A DNA stretch of 64,000 nt from Paenirhizobium naphthalenivorans (lineage in GTDB: Bacteria; Pseudomonadota; Alphaproteobacteria; Rhizobiales; Rhizobiaceae). The stretch lies in the NCBI RefSeq assembly GCF_007992095.1, contig NZ_BJZP01000015.1, positions 46,647 to 110,646 on the forward strand. The letters run 5' to 3'. The position numbers and the translations under genes were made by a program. The notes under the pieces were generated by a model. That model did not search any database and was not told the origin of the DNA. It worked only from the letters and a program-made list of their open reading frames with translations. Shown here piece by piece: positions 19,250-29,340 of this stretch (the first letter of the stretch is position 1; every line of letters starts with the position of its first letter).

Positions 19250-20434
19250 CTGGAGGGTGTCGGGCTGGGGCACGCCCAGGTCATCGACCCTGCCGGCTGG
19301 CGGTGGTGGCAGCGAGCCGTTCTTGACCAACTGTTCGCGCGGTGTCGGCATCGTTGCGACCGGTAAAGGTGTCGCTCCCAGCAGTTCCGTCGCTCCATCA
19401 AGCTCCGGATCGAAAAGATCCATTGGTTGCGTCTTCACCACGTTCTGCATTTCCGATGGCGGCAGGCTCAGCAACTCCGGCAGGTTGCTGCCATCCAGCC
19501 GCACGAGATCGGGGCTCGTCATGTCGCCAAGCAGCCGGCGGGCGGATTTCTCAGCGTAGAAGGCGAGTTTGCGCTTGCCAGCGGCCGTCAGGTTGATCCC
19601 GTCGGAGCCGCGCAGGCGAACCTGCTGGCCGTTGATGTCCGAACCGGTGATGATAAAGCGACCGTCCTGGTCGACGAAACCGTCCCAGACGTCGATGAAC
19701 TCGCCGCCGATGCGCTCGACCGCGCGTCGATAGATGGCGTTGAGTGTCAGGGCGTCCGCCGTCATGTTTTGCGGGCGAAAGGCCGGCAGCCCGACCCACA
19801 GCAAGGGTATCTTCGCATCGGTGACGATCTTGCCAAACGCGGTGACCCGGCGTTCATATTCCTGGAACCATTCATCGGTGCGGAAGTTGAGCTTGCCGGA
19901 GGACGTCGTCATCTGCTGGCGGTCGTTGGCGCCGATCTCGACGATCACCACGGCGGGCTTCACTTCGGCGATCATGGCCGGCAGTTGCGCCTGCCAGTCG
20001 AAATAGTCTGTGCGCACCAGACCGGACGAGCCGTTGCTGTGCTCATCGATCACGACACCCGGCGATGCTGCGAAGGCTTCATCCAGTCCTGACGCCAGAC
20101 CATCGGCAACAAAGTCGCCGACGACGAGAACCTTGTGGGCGCTCTCGATTTTCGGCGAAGGCTGCGGGCGGGACGGCGCAGTGGTGATGCTGGTAATGCT
20201 CTTCGTCTGTTTTTTCACCGCCCGCGGCGTCTGAATTTTGCGCGGCGGCGGCGGTTCCGGATACCGCTGTTCGCGACGTCCGAACAGAAGCTCAAGCAGG
20301 TTGCGCGGCTGGCGGCTCTGCTGGGCCTCGACCTCGGTCGCAAGCACGCAGACAGCAATCAGGGCGAGCGCGAATGCGCCTGCCAGCCAGCCCCGAGCGC
20401 CTGTATTTCGCCCCGCCTCCCGCATTGCATTCAT
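19244..20434 (-). CDS. Secreted SGNH-hydrolase-like protein (DUF459)
   Basis: A 396-residue protein with an N-terminal hydrophobic signal segment (about 14-36, W-L-A-G-A-F-A-L-A-L-I-A-V) ending at an A-Q-Q-like cleavage site, so it is periplasmic or anchored. A Pro/Arg/Lys-rich linker (40-95) leads to an SGNH/DUF459 domain beginning V-L-V-V-G-D-F-V-A-D-G-L near residue 102. It includes E-I-G-A-N-D-R-Q and a late D-G-I-N-L-T motif. In the first block the usual GDS serine appears as G-D-F, which may alter catalysis. Such proteins are often linked to cell-envelope polysaccharide or O-acetyl metabolism. The substrate is unknown. Confidence 0.75.
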   Translation of the reverse strand: MNAMREAGRNTGARGWLAGAFALALIAVCVLATEVEAQQSRQPRNLLELLFGRREQRYPEPPPPRKIQTPRAVKKQTKSITSITTAPSRPQPSPKIESAHKVLVVGDFVADGLASGLDEAFAASPGVVIDEHSNGSSGLVRTDYFDWQAQLPAMIAEVKPAVVIVEIGANDRQQMTTSSGKLNFRTDEWFQEYERRVTAFGKIVTDAKIPLLWVGLPAFRPQNMTADALTLNAIYRRAVERIGGEFIDVWDGFVDQDGRFIITGSDINGQQVRLRGSDGINLTAAGKRKLAFYAEKSARRLLGDMTSPDLVRLDGSNLPELLSLPPSEMQNVVKTQPMDLFDPELDGATELLGATPLPVATMPTPREQLVKNGSLPPPPAGRVDDLGVPQPDTLQK

Positions 20435-20497
20435 TCCTGTTCGTGTCGTGTTCTTCGCGCGAAGTCAGAGGATATGTGTGGCGCAGTCGCGCAATTG

Positions 20498-21709
20498 TCA
20501 ATTGCGCAGCTTGTTGAGCAGATCCCGCGACGGCTGGCCGTCTGCATCCATGCCGAGACGGGACTGGATCGCCGTGATCGCCGCTTTCGAGCCTGAGCCG
20601 AAATTGCCGTCGATCTCGCCGTTATAGTATCCAAGTGCCTGCATGCGGCTTTGCAACTCGAACTTTTCCTTGATGTCGAGGCTGCCGTCCGGCCGCGGCC
20701 ATCCCTGCCGCATTCCGCCATAGCCGGCGATTTCGTCGGCCAACAGGCCGACCGCGAGCGCGTAGCTATCGGCGGCATTGTAGCGTTTGATGACAAAGAA
20801 ATTCTTGATCATCAGGAAGCCCGGACCGTTGCCGCCACCCGGCATCTTCAACTCTGCCCGCTGGCTTCCATTCTTGAAGCCCTTGCCATTCGGGCGAACG
20901 AAGCCGAGGGCCGCCCACTGGGCAAGTGTCTTGGCTTTGCCGGCATGGGCTTGGCCACCCTTCGGCACGACGGTCTCGTAGCCCCAGGTCTGGCCCGTTT
21001 GCCAGCCGTTCTTCGCCAGAAGATTGGCCGATGTGGCGAGCGCATCCGGCACCGAGTGCCAGATGTCCTTGCGGCCGTTGCCGTCCGCATCGATCGCATA
21101 GAGAAGGTAGCTGGTCGGGATGAATTGGGTATGGCCCATCGCACCGGCCCAGGAGCCCATCAGATTCTTGGAGGCAACATCGCCATTTTGCAGCATCTTC
21201 AGGGCGGCGATCAACTGGCGCTTGGCATATTTGGACCGCTGCGGGTCGGCGTAGCCAAGGGTGGCCAGCGCGCGCGGCACGTGGTGCAGGCGGTCCTGAC
21301 TTTCGAGAGCCGCGCCATAATTCGATTCCATCGACCAGATCGCCAGCAGGATATTCCGATCAACGCCGAAATGGCGTTCGAGCGCAGCAAGAGTTGAGCC
21401 GTATTTAGCCCCCATCTCGCGGCCGATCTTCACCGTGTAGGGGTTGACGCGTGAGTCGAGATAGTCCCAAATCTGAGACTTGAATTCCGGTTGATACCGG
21501 GCCTTTTCCAGTACAAAGGGATCGGGTTCGGAGACACCGGCGAAGGCCTGGTTATAGGTCTTCTGAGTGATGCCGCTCTTGGCGGCAGTCGAATAGAAGC
21601 CGTTGATCCATTTCTTGAAGCCAGCGTCCGCCGATGCCGTCTGCGGCATCAGGCCGACGGCGATGGAAATGGCAAGTGCTCCGAGAAGCTTGCGATTTTG
21701 TCTGGTCAT
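20498..21709 (-). CDS. Lytic murein transglycosylase (MltB-like) with peptidoglycan-binding domain
   Basis: A 403-residue secreted enzyme that cleaves the MurNAc-GlcNAc bond of peptidoglycan, forming 1,6-anhydro ends. Signal peptide 1-27 ends in T-A-S-A-D-A. The MltB-type catalytic domain spans about 30-325, with E128 in I-W-S-M-E-S-N-Y-G as the general acid and a downstream G-A-M-G-H-T-Q-F-I-P motif. The C-terminal 60 residues are a PG_binding_1 domain (L-Q-S-R-M-Q-A-L-G-Y-Y-N-G-E-I-D-G). It lies 63 bases upstream of the DUF459 gene on the same strand; the two may form an envelope operon. Confidence 0.92.
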   Translation of the reverse strand: MTRQNRKLLGALAISIAVGLMPQTASADAGFKKWINGFYSTAAKSGITQKTYNQAFAGVSEPDPFVLEKARYQPEFKSQIWDYLDSRVNPYTVKIGREMGAKYGSTLAALERHFGVDRNILLAIWSMESNYGAALESQDRLHHVPRALATLGYADPQRSKYAKRQLIAALKMLQNGDVASKNLMGSWAGAMGHTQFIPTSYLLYAIDADGNGRKDIWHSVPDALATSANLLAKNGWQTGQTWGYETVVPKGGQAHAGKAKTLAQWAALGFVRPNGKGFKNGSQRAELKMPGGGNGPGFLMIKNFFVIKRYNAADSYALAVGLLADEIAGYGGMRQGWPRPDGSLDIKEKFELQSRMQALGYYNGEIDGNFGSGSKAAITAIQSRLGMDADGQPSRDLLNKLRN

Positions 21710-21906
21710 GGGAATTTCCCCGTGTCGTGTTACGGTTCTTTTCCAGCCGATCTGGAGGCTGTTCAGCCTACGTTAAGGCAACAGCGTCAACAAAGTCTTT
21801 ACCATCGCGCACTGGCCAGTGGAACCTTTGCGAAATGGTAGTGAATATATAGTACCCGGCGCGTGCGTATTGAAGACGCCTTGGCAGAATCCTTGAGGAG
21901 GAATGT

Positions 21907-22794
21907 GTGGTTCGACGTAATAAACTCCGTAAAGCCGTTTTCCCTGTTGCCGGTCTCGGTACGCGCTTTCTTCCTGCGACGAAGGCCGTTCCGAAGGAAA
22001 TGTTGACCGTGGTCGACAAGCCGGTCATTCAATATGTGGTCGATGAGGCTGCCGAAGCGGGAATTGAGCATTTCGTCTTTGTCACGGGTCGCGGCAAGGG
22101 GGTCATCGAGGACTATTTCGACATCCAGTACGAGTTGGAGCAGACGCTCAAGGCGCGCAACAAGCATGCCGAGTTGACTCTGCTCTCGGGCCTGCTGCCG
22201 AAGGCGGGGTCCGCAAGTTTCACCCGCCAACAGGAGCCCCTCGGTCTCGGCCACGCCGTATGGTGTGCTCGTGACATCGTCGGTAACGAACCGTTTGCCC
22301 TGTTGCTGCCTGACATGATCATGCGCGCCGAGACGGGCTGCCTGAAGGGCATGGTCGAGCTCTACCACAAGACCGGTGGCAATATCGTCGCGGTCGAGGA
22401 ATGCGACCCGGCGCATACCCATAAATACGGCATCGTCGGCGTGGGCGAGGCGCTCGAAGGCGGCTTCCGGATTACCGAAATGGTAGAGAAACCGGCCAAA
22501 GGGACCGCGCCTTCCAACTTCTTCATCAACGGCCGCTACATCCTTCAGCCCGAGATCTTCTCGATTCTCGGCACGCAGGAGCGTGGTGCCGGCAACGAGA
22601 TCCAGTTGACTGACGGCATGTTGAAGCTCGCCAAGGAGCAGGCCTTTGCCGGCTATCACTTCAAGGGTGAGACTTTCGATTGTGGCTGCAAAGACGGCTT
22701 CATCCTCGCCAATGTTTCCTTTGCCATCGAGCGAGCCGATATCCGGCCGATGATCGAGGAACCGCTGAAGGCTTTGCTCGCGGCCCTGAAGTAG
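21907..22794 (+). CDS. galU: UTP-glucose-1-phosphate uridylyltransferase
   Basis: A 295-residue nucleotidyltransferase making UDP-glucose from UTP and glucose-1-phosphate, the precursor for exopolysaccharide, LPS, cyclic glucan and UDP-galactose. The N-terminal signature [18 protein letters not shown] is exact, followed by [11 protein letters not shown] and later M-V-E-K-P and N-G-R-Y-I-L. The start is a GTG at 21907 after GAGGAAT. Product UDP-glucose also feeds the UDP-Gal pool used by Glf at 4.5 kb. It has its own terminator. Confidence 0.96.
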   Translation: MVRRNKLRKAVFPVAGLGTRFLPATKAVPKEMLTVVDKPVIQYVVDEAAEAGIEHFVFVTGRGKGVIEDYFDIQYELEQTLKARNKHAELTLLSGLLPKAGSASFTRQQEPLGLGHAVWCARDIVGNEPFALLLPDMIMRAETGCLKGMVELYHKTGGNIVAVEECDPAHTHKYGIVGVGEALEGGFRITEMVEKPAKGTAPSNFFINGRYILQPEIFSILGTQERGAGNEIQLTDGMLKLAKEQAFAGYHFKGETFDCGCKDGFILANVSFAIERADIRPMIEEPLKALLAALK

Positions 22795-22822
22795 GCTGCA
22801 CGGATCTTAAGATCGAAATGGA

Positions 22823-22849
22823 ACGCGCCCCTTGAGGGCGCGTTTTTTT
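22823..22849 (+). terminator. Rho-independent terminator of galU
   Basis: ACGCGCCC (22823-22830) pairs with GGGCGCGT (22836-22843), with a 5-base loop and a run of T to 22849. Confidence 0.85.
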
Positions 22850-22858
22850 ATCAAGTGG

Positions 22859-24373
22859 CTATCGTTTCGCGGTGAGCCCGATCGAGGTCGTCAGGACGTT
22901 ATTGTCGTCCGCCCCATGCTGCCGCTTTCGCTCGTATTCGACATCGGCTGTCAGGTCGAGATAGCGGTTGATGCTCCAGGCGAGACCGGCGCCGGTCGTA
23001 TAGGTGACGGAGTCTGAAGCGGCTGAACTGTCCGGATATTGCGTCCATTTGATCGCATTGGACAGGCGCAGAACCAGATTGTTGCGAAGCTGGTGCTGGA
23101 CCACGGAATCGAGGGTGTAGATCACCGAGCCATTCTGACCCGCTGTGGTAGAAGGGTCGATGGTGGTCGAAAGGCCGATGTCGACGTCGGTACCCCGGTG
23201 TGGCGACCAGGTGACATTGCCGTCTATTGTCAGGGCGGCGAGATCGCTGAGGCGACTGTCCTCGAAGCGCTGACGTTCATAGCCGATGCCCAGTTCGCCC
23301 CTGAGCTTGTCGCCGAAGTCTGCGGCGATACCGCCTCTTGCGGCATAGGTATCGGCGGAACGCGCGTAGCCGGAGTTGTCATGTTTCTGATCGTAACTCA
23401 ATTTGCCGATCGCCACTTCAACGAAGGGGGTGATAGCGGGGGAGATCTCATAGCCGATGCGCCCACGCAGTTCACCCGACAGGCGGTTGCGGTCACTGAG
23501 CGACAGTGTGCTGCCGTCCGAGAGCTCGGCATCGGAATACTGGAAACGGACAATGTCGGCCGCGATCGTGCCGCGCAGCCGGCCAAAGTCATGTTCGACG
23601 GAGACGCCGCCGGAGTACCTGTGGATGCCTGACTGGACCGAGGCGCCGGAAACGGCGTTCGGATCGTTGTTGTCCTCCCGGCTGAAGGAATAGCCGCCCT
23701 TGATATGCGCGACAGTCTGGTCGGCGAGGTCGAGTCGCAGATCGGCGTTGATGTTGGCGCGGGGGTCCGTGGTGCCTTGACCGGCGAGGTTCTTCTGCCA
23801 GTAGCCTTCGCCGCTGACAGTCAACTCGTGACGCGACCAGTCGGATGTCAGCGTGCCCTTGAGGCCGGTTTCGGAAAAGGTGCGACTTTCTGTTCCGTCT
23901 CCGATGGTTGTGCGCTCATTGCCCAGCTTTTCGCTGATCGACGGGCGAAGCACCATGGTGCCGAGACGTATCCCGTCGGTATCCGCATCGCGGCGTGTCC
24001 TGAGCGCAGTCGGATCATCGAGCGTCGTCTCGCGCAAGTTCTGTCGAGCGAAGTCGAGCGGCTGGGCCCGGGGTCCCAGGTCTTCCTCATTGTTCACCGC
24101 CGAATCCGCTGCGAGCGGAGTCGCAGTGTCTTCCGCCACGCCCGCCGTGGCGGTCGTGGTGGGATCGACATTCATTCCGGTCGTATCCGTGGCCGCCGCC
24201 GCACCTTGCATGGTGGTGCCTGTGAGCGTTTCCGTTGGCAGCGGAGACAACGTCGCGGTTTGTGCGACGGACGGCTCGACGCCGCCGAGCAGGCCGCAGG
24301 TCAGTATGCTGGCCGATAGGACGGAAAGCCGACGGCGTGCGCCTTCCGCTTCGGTCTTTGAATTCTGAACCAT
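22859..24373 (-). CDS. Outer-membrane beta-barrel protein (BBP2-like)
   Basis: A 504-residue protein. A signal peptide (about 15-38, L-S-V-L-S-A-S-I-L-T-C-G-L-L-G) is followed by a Thr/Ala-rich low-complexity region to about residue 100. The remaining 390 residues alternate polar and hydrophobic residues in many amphipathic strands with short turns and end in T-A-K-R. This fits a large outer-membrane barrel of the putative beta-barrel porin 2 type. The ATG at 24373 gives a proper signal peptide; the frame stays open to 24538 but the extra N-terminus has no support. It is divergent from the KdsD-like gene and convergent with galU, so a link to surface polysaccharide export is plausible but unproven. 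Confidence 0.75.
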   Translation of the reverse strand: MVQNSKTEAEGARRRLSVLSASILTCGLLGGVEPSVAQTATLSPLPTETLTGTTMQGAAAATDTTGMNVDPTTTATAGVAEDTATPLAADSAVNNEEDLGPRAQPLDFARQNLRETTLDDPTALRTRRDADTDGIRLGTMVLRPSISEKLGNERTTIGDGTESRTFSETGLKGTLTSDWSRHELTVSGEGYWQKNLAGQGTTDPRANINADLRLDLADQTVAHIKGGYSFSREDNNDPNAVSGASVQSGIHRYSGGVSVEHDFGRLRGTIAADIVRFQYSDAELSDGSTLSLSDRNRLSGELRGRIGYEISPAITPFVEVAIGKLSYDQKHDNSGYARSADTYAARGGIAADFGDKLRGELGIGYERQRFEDSRLSDLAALTIDGNVTWSPHRGTDVDIGLSTTIDPSTTAGQNGSVIYTLDSVVQHQLRNNLVLRLSNAIKWTQYPDSSAASDSVTYTTGAGLAWSINRYLDLTADVEYERKRQHGADDNNVLTTSIGLTAKR

Positions 24374-24582
24374 CTGCACTTTGCCTGGCGATGTTGGAAT
24401 GATTACCCAAAGGTAAAGCCATGTGGTTAACGTTTGGTATCGATCGCCAGACTGTAGCATCTTGGGAGTCACGCGCTGCGAGTGCTCGGTTCTCGCGGCG
24501 ACGCTGTGTATGACCTGTCGCACAATCAGGATTCCCACGTCATTTTCTGGACACGGCCAAGCAAACGCAGTATGGACCCAGC

Positions 24583-25578
24583 ATGATCAAGCGCGCTGTA
24601 AATCTCGTCGAAGCCGGAGCCATTGAATCGGCCATCCGGGTGGTTTCAACCGAGCGAGCAGGGCTGGATGCCTTGCAGCAGGCTCTGACCGGGAACCTTG
24701 CTGGTCCGTTCTGCAAGGCCATCAAGGTTATTGGCGGTATTTCCGGTCGGGTTATCGTCAGCGGCGTTGGCAAGAGTGGCCACATCGGCACGAAGATCGC
24801 AGCGACATTTGCCTCGACCGGGACACCATCTTTCTTCGTCCATCCGGCCGAGGCCAATCATGGCGACTTGGGCATGATTGCTCGCGACGACGTGATCTTT
24901 GCGATGTCGTGGAGCGGCGAGAGCACTGAGCTGCACGGTATCCTCTCCTTTTCGCGACGCTTTTCCATTCCGCTGATTGCCCTGACGTCCGGCGCGACCT
25001 CGACGCTGGCGCGCGAAGCCGACATCGTATTGCTTCTGCCGAAGGAGCAGGAGGCCTGTCCGCACGGTGTGGCGCCAACGACGTCGACGATCATGCAGCT
25101 GGCCATGGGCGACGCGCTTGCCATCGCCCTGCTCGAAGCCCGCGGTTTCACAGCCAACGACTTCCGGACCTTCCATCCGGGTGGCAAGCTCGGCGCCATG
25201 CTCAGCCACGTCTCCGACATCATGCACACGGGCGACAGCATGCCGATCGTTCCGGCCGGCACGCCCATGGCGGAGGCCATCACCATGTTGTCGATGAAGC
25301 GTTTCGGTTGCGTCGGTGTGATCGATGACGCTGGAACGCTATGCGGTATCGTCACCGATGGCGATATTGCCCGTCACCTCAGCATCAATCTCGCTGAAAA
25401 GGTGGTTGACGATGTGATGACCCGCAATCCGAAGACCGTCAACTCGACCACGTTGGCGACCAGTGCGATGGGCATCCTCAACCAGCACAACATTTCGGCG
25501 TTGTTCGTGACCGAGGAAGACGGCACGCCGCTCGGTATCGTCCACTTCCACGACCTTCTGAGAATCGGCGTCGCCTGA
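24583..25578 (+). CDS. kdsD: Arabinose-5-phosphate isomerase, KpsF/GutQ family
   Basis: A 331-residue enzyme interconverting ribulose-5-phosphate and arabinose-5-phosphate, the first step to Kdo for LPS. The SIS domain (about 40-180) contains V-S-G-V-G-K-S-G-H-I-G, S-W-S-G-E-S-T-E-L and L-T-S-G-A-T-S. Two CBS domains fill about 205-330. The family serine/histidine context F-H-P-G-G-K-L-G is present near residue 200. Length and architecture match KdsD. Its last codon abuts the stop of the convergent NfeD gene with no gap. Confidence 0.93.
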   Translation: MIKRAVNLVEAGAIESAIRVVSTERAGLDALQQALTGNLAGPFCKAIKVIGGISGRVIVSGVGKSGHIGTKIAATFASTGTPSFFVHPAEANHGDLGMIARDDVIFAMSWSGESTELHGILSFSRRFSIPLIALTSGATSTLAREADIVLLLPKEQEACPHGVAPTTSTIMQLAMGDALAIALLEARGFTANDFRTFHPGGKLGAMLSHVSDIMHTGDSMPIVPAGTPMAEAITMLSMKRFGCVGVIDDAGTLCGIVTDGDIARHLSINLAEKVVDDVMTRNPKTVNSTTLATSAMGILNQHNISALFVTEEDGTPLGIVHFHDLLRIGVA

Positions 25579-26037
25579 TCAGTCGGCTTCTACTGTCAGG
25601 TCATTGCCGTTCCACGAAACGATCCGTACCTTGGTGCCGACCGGGAGGTCAGGCCCGGTGACTGACCAATGGGTGTCATCGAGCCGAATGCGGCCGCGGC
25701 CTTCGGCTATTGGTTCCTGCAAGGTTGCTGTGCGGCCGACCAGGCTCGCGCCACGCTGATTAAGCATTGGTTCGTCGGTCTGCGTGTCGGGCTTCGACAG
25801 AAACCGGCGGCCGAGCAGCGTGGCGGCAACCGCCAGCGCAGCAAAGACCAGACACTGGATCTGCCAGGCCCAGACCGCGCTTTCCCATAGCACCAGAGAG
25901 ATGATCCCGGTCGCCAGCGCGCCTATGCCGATCCACACCAGGAAGACGCCGGGCAGAAGCAGTTCGGCGGCCAGCAGCAACAGTCCGAGTAGCCACCAGC
26001 TCCATGGACCGAGTTCGGTGACCAGACGGCCCAGCAT
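25579..26037 (-). CDS. NfeD family membrane protein
   Basis: About 152 residues. Two or three hydrophobic segments lie within residues 12-75 (W-W-L-L-G-L-L-L-L-A-A-E-L-L-L-P-G is the typical NfeD signature). A soluble OB-fold-like C-terminal domain (about 90-152) includes L-V-G-R-T-A-T and G-R-I-R-L-D-D-T. NfeD proteins partner with SPFH/stomatin proteins in membrane microdomains. Here the gene directly follows the SPFH gene; the TGA of that gene is immediately followed by GTG-ATG. I favour the ATG at 26037. Confidence 0.88.
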   Translation of the reverse strand: MLGRLVTELGPWSWWLLGLLLLAAELLLPGVFLVWIGIGALATGIISLVLWESAVWAWQIQCLVFAALAVAATLLGRRFLSKPDTQTDEPMLNQRGASLVGRTATLQEPIAEGRGRIRLDDTHWSVTGPDLPVGTKVRIVSWNGNDLTVEAD

Positions 26038-26040
26038 CAC

Positions 26041-27045
26041 TCAGTTTTCCCGATCCGGCGCGAAGGGGTTGATGGCCGGCTTCGTTCGGGCGGGGGGAAC
26101 GCTGCGGGGCTTCGGTGCGGAGGTCTGTTCACCAAAGACCTCGCGGGCTATGGCGCCGATGCCGCCGAGTGAACCGATCAGGCTTGCGGCTTCCATCGGC
26201 ATCAACACAATCTTGGAATTGGGCGCCGTGCCGATCGCGGCCATTGCCTCCGTGTATTTCTGGGCGACGAAGTAGTTGATGGCGTTGACGTCACCGGCGG
26301 CGATTGCTTCCGAGACGAAGCGTGTCGCCTTGGCTTCGGCTTCTGCAAGGCGCTCGCGGGCTTCCGCCTCGCGGTACGCGGCTTCTCGCTGTCCTTCCGC
26401 CTGCAGGATGGCGGACTGCTTGGCGCCTTCCGCACGCAGGATCTGGGCGTTGCGAAAGCCTTCGGCTTCCAGAACCTGAGCGCGTTTCTCGCGCTCGGCC
26501 TTCATCTGGCGACCCATGGCATCAACGAGATCCTTGGGCGGCTGAATATCCTTGATTTCGACGCGGGTGACCTTGATGCCCCAGGGACGGACGGCTTCGT
26601 CGACCACCTTCAACAGGCGGTCATTGATCGCCTCACGGTTGGAGAGCAATTCGTCCAGATCCATTGAGCCCATGACCGAACGAATATTCGTCATGGTCAG
26701 GTTGAGGATGGCATTTTCGAGATCGGCGACCTGATAGGCAGCCTGGGCTGCGTTGAGGATCTGGTAGAAGGCGACAGCGTCTGCCGAGATGCTGGCGTTG
26801 TCCCTGGTGATAACTTCCTGTGTCGGGACGTCGAGCACCTGTTCCATGACATTGAGCTTGGAGCCGATGCTTTCGATGAAGGGCACGATGAGGTTCAAGC
26901 CCGGTTCCAGCGTGCGGGTGTAGCGGCCGAAGCGCTCGATCGTGTAGCGATAGCCCTGTGGAACCGTCTTAATGCCGGCGAAGAGGACGAGAATGACCAG
27001 CGCGACCAGCGCGACGACGACGATGTCGGGACCGGCAAAAGACAT
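26041..27045 (-). CDS. SPFH/stomatin-like membrane protein (QmcA/HflK-like)
   Basis: A 334-residue protein with one N-terminal membrane helix (about 5-25, [15 protein letters not shown]). The SPFH band-7 domain follows at about 25-200 ([16 protein letters not shown]), then an Ala/Glu-rich coiled coil (200-265) and a Pro-rich tail. Such proteins form large membrane rings and recruit proteases or NfeD. The ATG at 27045 has GGAGGAGAG upstream and is preferred over the frame's open extension to 27093. It forms a two-gene operon with nfeD. Confidence 0.92.
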   Translation of the reverse strand: MSFAGPDIVVVALVALVILVLFAGIKTVPQGYRYTIERFGRYTRTLEPGLNLIVPFIESIGSKLNVMEQVLDVPTQEVITRDNASISADAVAFYQILNAAQAAYQVADLENAILNLTMTNIRSVMGSMDLDELLSNREAINDRLLKVVDEAVRPWGIKVTRVEIKDIQPPKDLVDAMGRQMKAEREKRAQVLEAEGFRNAQILRAEGAKQSAILQAEGQREAAYREAEARERLAEAEAKATRFVSEAIAAGDVNAINYFVAQKYTEAMAAIGTAPNSKIVLMPMEAASLIGSLGGIGAIAREVFGEQTSAPKPRSVPPARTKPAINPFAPDREN

Positions 27046-27203
27046 GAAACTCTCTCCTCCATAATGGTGCGGGCGGTTCCGCTTCAGATACAAGTGGGCG
27101 ATCTTGGTGCGGATGGCAAGGTTGCTTTGGGTAAAACCGGTCTGTGGCCATTCCGGTCGAAGCTTTGCCCGGCGGGTCAGGTCAAATCATCAAGCTGCGC
27201 AAT

Positions 27204-27245
27204 CGAAACGAGAAAGGGCCGCGCGAGCTATTCGCGCGGCCCTTT
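27204..27245 (-). terminator. Rho-independent terminator of the chemoreceptor gene (minus strand)
   Basis: A 14-bp stem (27213-27226 with 27232-27245) and a 5-base loop. On the minus strand it ends CCCTTTCTCGTTTCG. It lies 45 bases after the chemoreceptor stop and may also act on the plus strand. Confidence 0.7.
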
Positions 27246-27289
27246 CATCTGCTGTTCGAGTGCCGTCCTTGGAAGAGGACAGGACACGT

Positions 27290-29239
27290 CTAGAATTCTT
27301 CCCAGCTGTCGTTGGCGACTGCGGCGCTTCCATGACTGCGCATGACAGGGGCGCTGCTACGGGCCGGCGGTGCCGGGCGTCTGGCGACCGGCTGGCTAGG
27401 CCGGGCCATGCTGCGCGCCGTTTCCCGCAGGGCGGATGCCTGGACCGCTGTGGCTCCGTTGATGGTGAACTGCGAGATCAATTCGCGCAGCTTTGCCGCT
27501 TCGCTGGCCAGTGCCGCCGAGGCCGCGTTGGATTCTTCAACCATTGCGGCGTTTTGCTGTGTGGTCTGGTCCATCGAGTTAACGGCCTGGTTGACCTCGG
27601 ACAGACCGGTTGACTGCTCCTTGGCCGAGATCGCGATCGCGTCCATATGGGTGTTCATGTCGGCAATGAAGACACCGATGGTGCGCAAGGCTTCGCTCGC
27701 CTGGCGAACCAGATCCACACCGCTCGAGACTTCGGTCGTCGAATTGTGGATGAGCGCCTTGATCTCCTTGGCGGCATTGGCCGAGCGCTGGGCCAGTTCG
27801 CGTACTTCCTGGGCGACGACCGCAAAGCCCTTGCCTGCATCGCCTGCGCGGGCGGCCTCGACACCGGCGTTCAGGGCAAGAAGGTTGGTCTGGAACGCGA
27901 TTTCATCGATGACGCCAATGATGTTGGAGATCTGCGACGAGCTTTCCTCGATCTTGCGCATGGCCTCCTCGGCGCGCGCCACAACTTCGGACGACTGATT
28001 GGCCGACGAGTTGGCTTGGGAGGAGACGGAGCGTGCTTCTTCTGTCCGCTTGGTCGAGTTGAGAACGTTTGCGGTGATTTCCTCTACCGCGGCAGCGGTC
28101 TGCTCAAGAGCTGCCGCCTGCTGTTCCGTCCGCTTGGAGAGGTGGTCGGTCCCCGAGGCGATTTCGTTGGTGCCGGTCTCGATGGTGGCGACGCTGTTGG
28201 TGATGGCGGCCAGGGTCGTGTTCAACTGGCGGACCGATTGGTTGAAGTCGTGGCGCAAGGCTTCGAAATCAGGTGCAAATGCTTCGTCGAGTTGGAAGGA
28301 GAGTTCGCCGGCGGCCAGACGCTTCAGACCATGGGCCAGGCCGGAGGTCGCAATGCGCAGGCGCTCGGCAGCCTCGGCTTCGGCACGTTCCTGGGTCGCA
28401 ATCCGATCGGCTTCCGCCCGCGCACGGCTTTCCTCGGCCTCCGTTTGCAGTCGCTGGTTGGCGATCGCCGCTTCACGGAACACCTGCATGGCTTCGGCCA
28501 TCCGGCCGATCTCGTCCTTGCCACCCTTGTCGATGGTGACATTCAGATCGCCATTGGCGAGGCGGGAGGTCACGCTGGCCAAGCGAGCCAGTGGGCGCGA
28601 GACCAGCTGGAAGTTCAGGAAGCCCATCAGGCCGGCAACCAGCGCAACCACAACCGAGGCCAGCAGGCTGATCATCTCAACGGTGGTCAGTGCGGCCATC
28701 TGAGCATTGGACGCGGCGTCCGCGCGGAGCTGCAAGTCCGTGGTGAGGTTCTTGAGCTTTCCCTCGAACTCGTGCAGCAATCTGGAGCCGTCACCGGTCA
28801 GTTCGATCGCGCGGGCGAGCTCGACGGTCATGGGATCACGCATCAACTTGATCTGTTTGTCGGCAACGGTGGTACGCCATTCGCCCAGCTTGGCCACGGC
28901 CTCGCGCAGCATCGGCAACTCGTCCTGAGCCTCTTCGCTGAAGATCTTTTCCAGTTCGGGCAGTTCAGCGTCAATCTTCTGGGATGCCTGCTCCAATTCG
29001 GTGACGAAATCACGATTGCCCGTCAGGAGGAAGTTCTTGAGCGCCAGATCTGATTGCACCATGTCGTCGCTGAGTTTCGCGCTCTTTGCCAACAGTTGAT
29101 CGATGACCTGTTTGTTTTCGACCAGTGCCGTCGCCGTTGTGACGCGAGTGTAGATGGTGCCGGACGCGCCGATGGCGATGACCGCCAAAATGCCGAATGC
29201 CGCGAAGCCTTTGGCGCTGACTGATATGTTCTTGATCAT
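27290..29239 (-). CDS. Methyl-accepting chemotaxis protein
   Basis: A 649-residue transmembrane chemoreceptor. TM1 spans about 10-30, a mostly helical periplasmic domain about 35-185 and TM2 about 188-212. A HAMP domain follows ([15 protein letters not shown]), then a second HAMP-like linker near 300-345. The signalling domain has the hairpin tip [22 protein letters not shown]. The last four residues are W-E-E-F, a C-terminal pentapeptide of the type that tethers CheR and CheB. The upstream gene on the same strand encodes a secreted PDC-like protein 101 bases away, probably a partner. The ligand is unknown. Confidence 0.95.
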   Translation of the reverse strand: MIKNISVSAKGFAAFGILAVIAIGASGTIYTRVTTATALVENKQVIDQLLAKSAKLSDDMVQSDLALKNFLLTGNRDFVTELEQASQKIDAELPELEKIFSEEAQDELPMLREAVAKLGEWRTTVADKQIKLMRDPMTVELARAIELTGDGSRLLHEFEGKLKNLTTDLQLRADAASNAQMAALTTVEMISLLASVVVALVAGLMGFLNFQLVSRPLARLASVTSRLANGDLNVTIDKGGKDEIGRMAEAMQVFREAAIANQRLQTEAEESRARAEADRIATQERAEAEAAERLRIATSGLAHGLKRLAAGELSFQLDEAFAPDFEALRHDFNQSVRQLNTTLAAITNSVATIETGTNEIASGTDHLSKRTEQQAAALEQTAAAVEEITANVLNSTKRTEEARSVSSQANSSANQSSEVVARAEEAMRKIEESSSQISNIIGVIDEIAFQTNLLALNAGVEAARAGDAGKGFAVVAQEVRELAQRSANAAKEIKALIHNSTTEVSSGVDLVRQASEALRTIGVFIADMNTHMDAIAISAKEQSTGLSEVNQAVNSMDQTTQQNAAMVEESNAASAALASEAAKLRELISQFTINGATAVQASALRETARSMARPSQPVARRPAPPARSSAPVMRSHGSAAVANDSWEEF

Positions 29240-29340
29240 GATCTAACCCTATTTGGTTCGCAGGTAGCAGCGATCTGTCGGATGAGGACCGGCCGATCCG
29301 GTAGACATTGGACGATCGGCGTTTGGCTCTTTGCTAAGTC

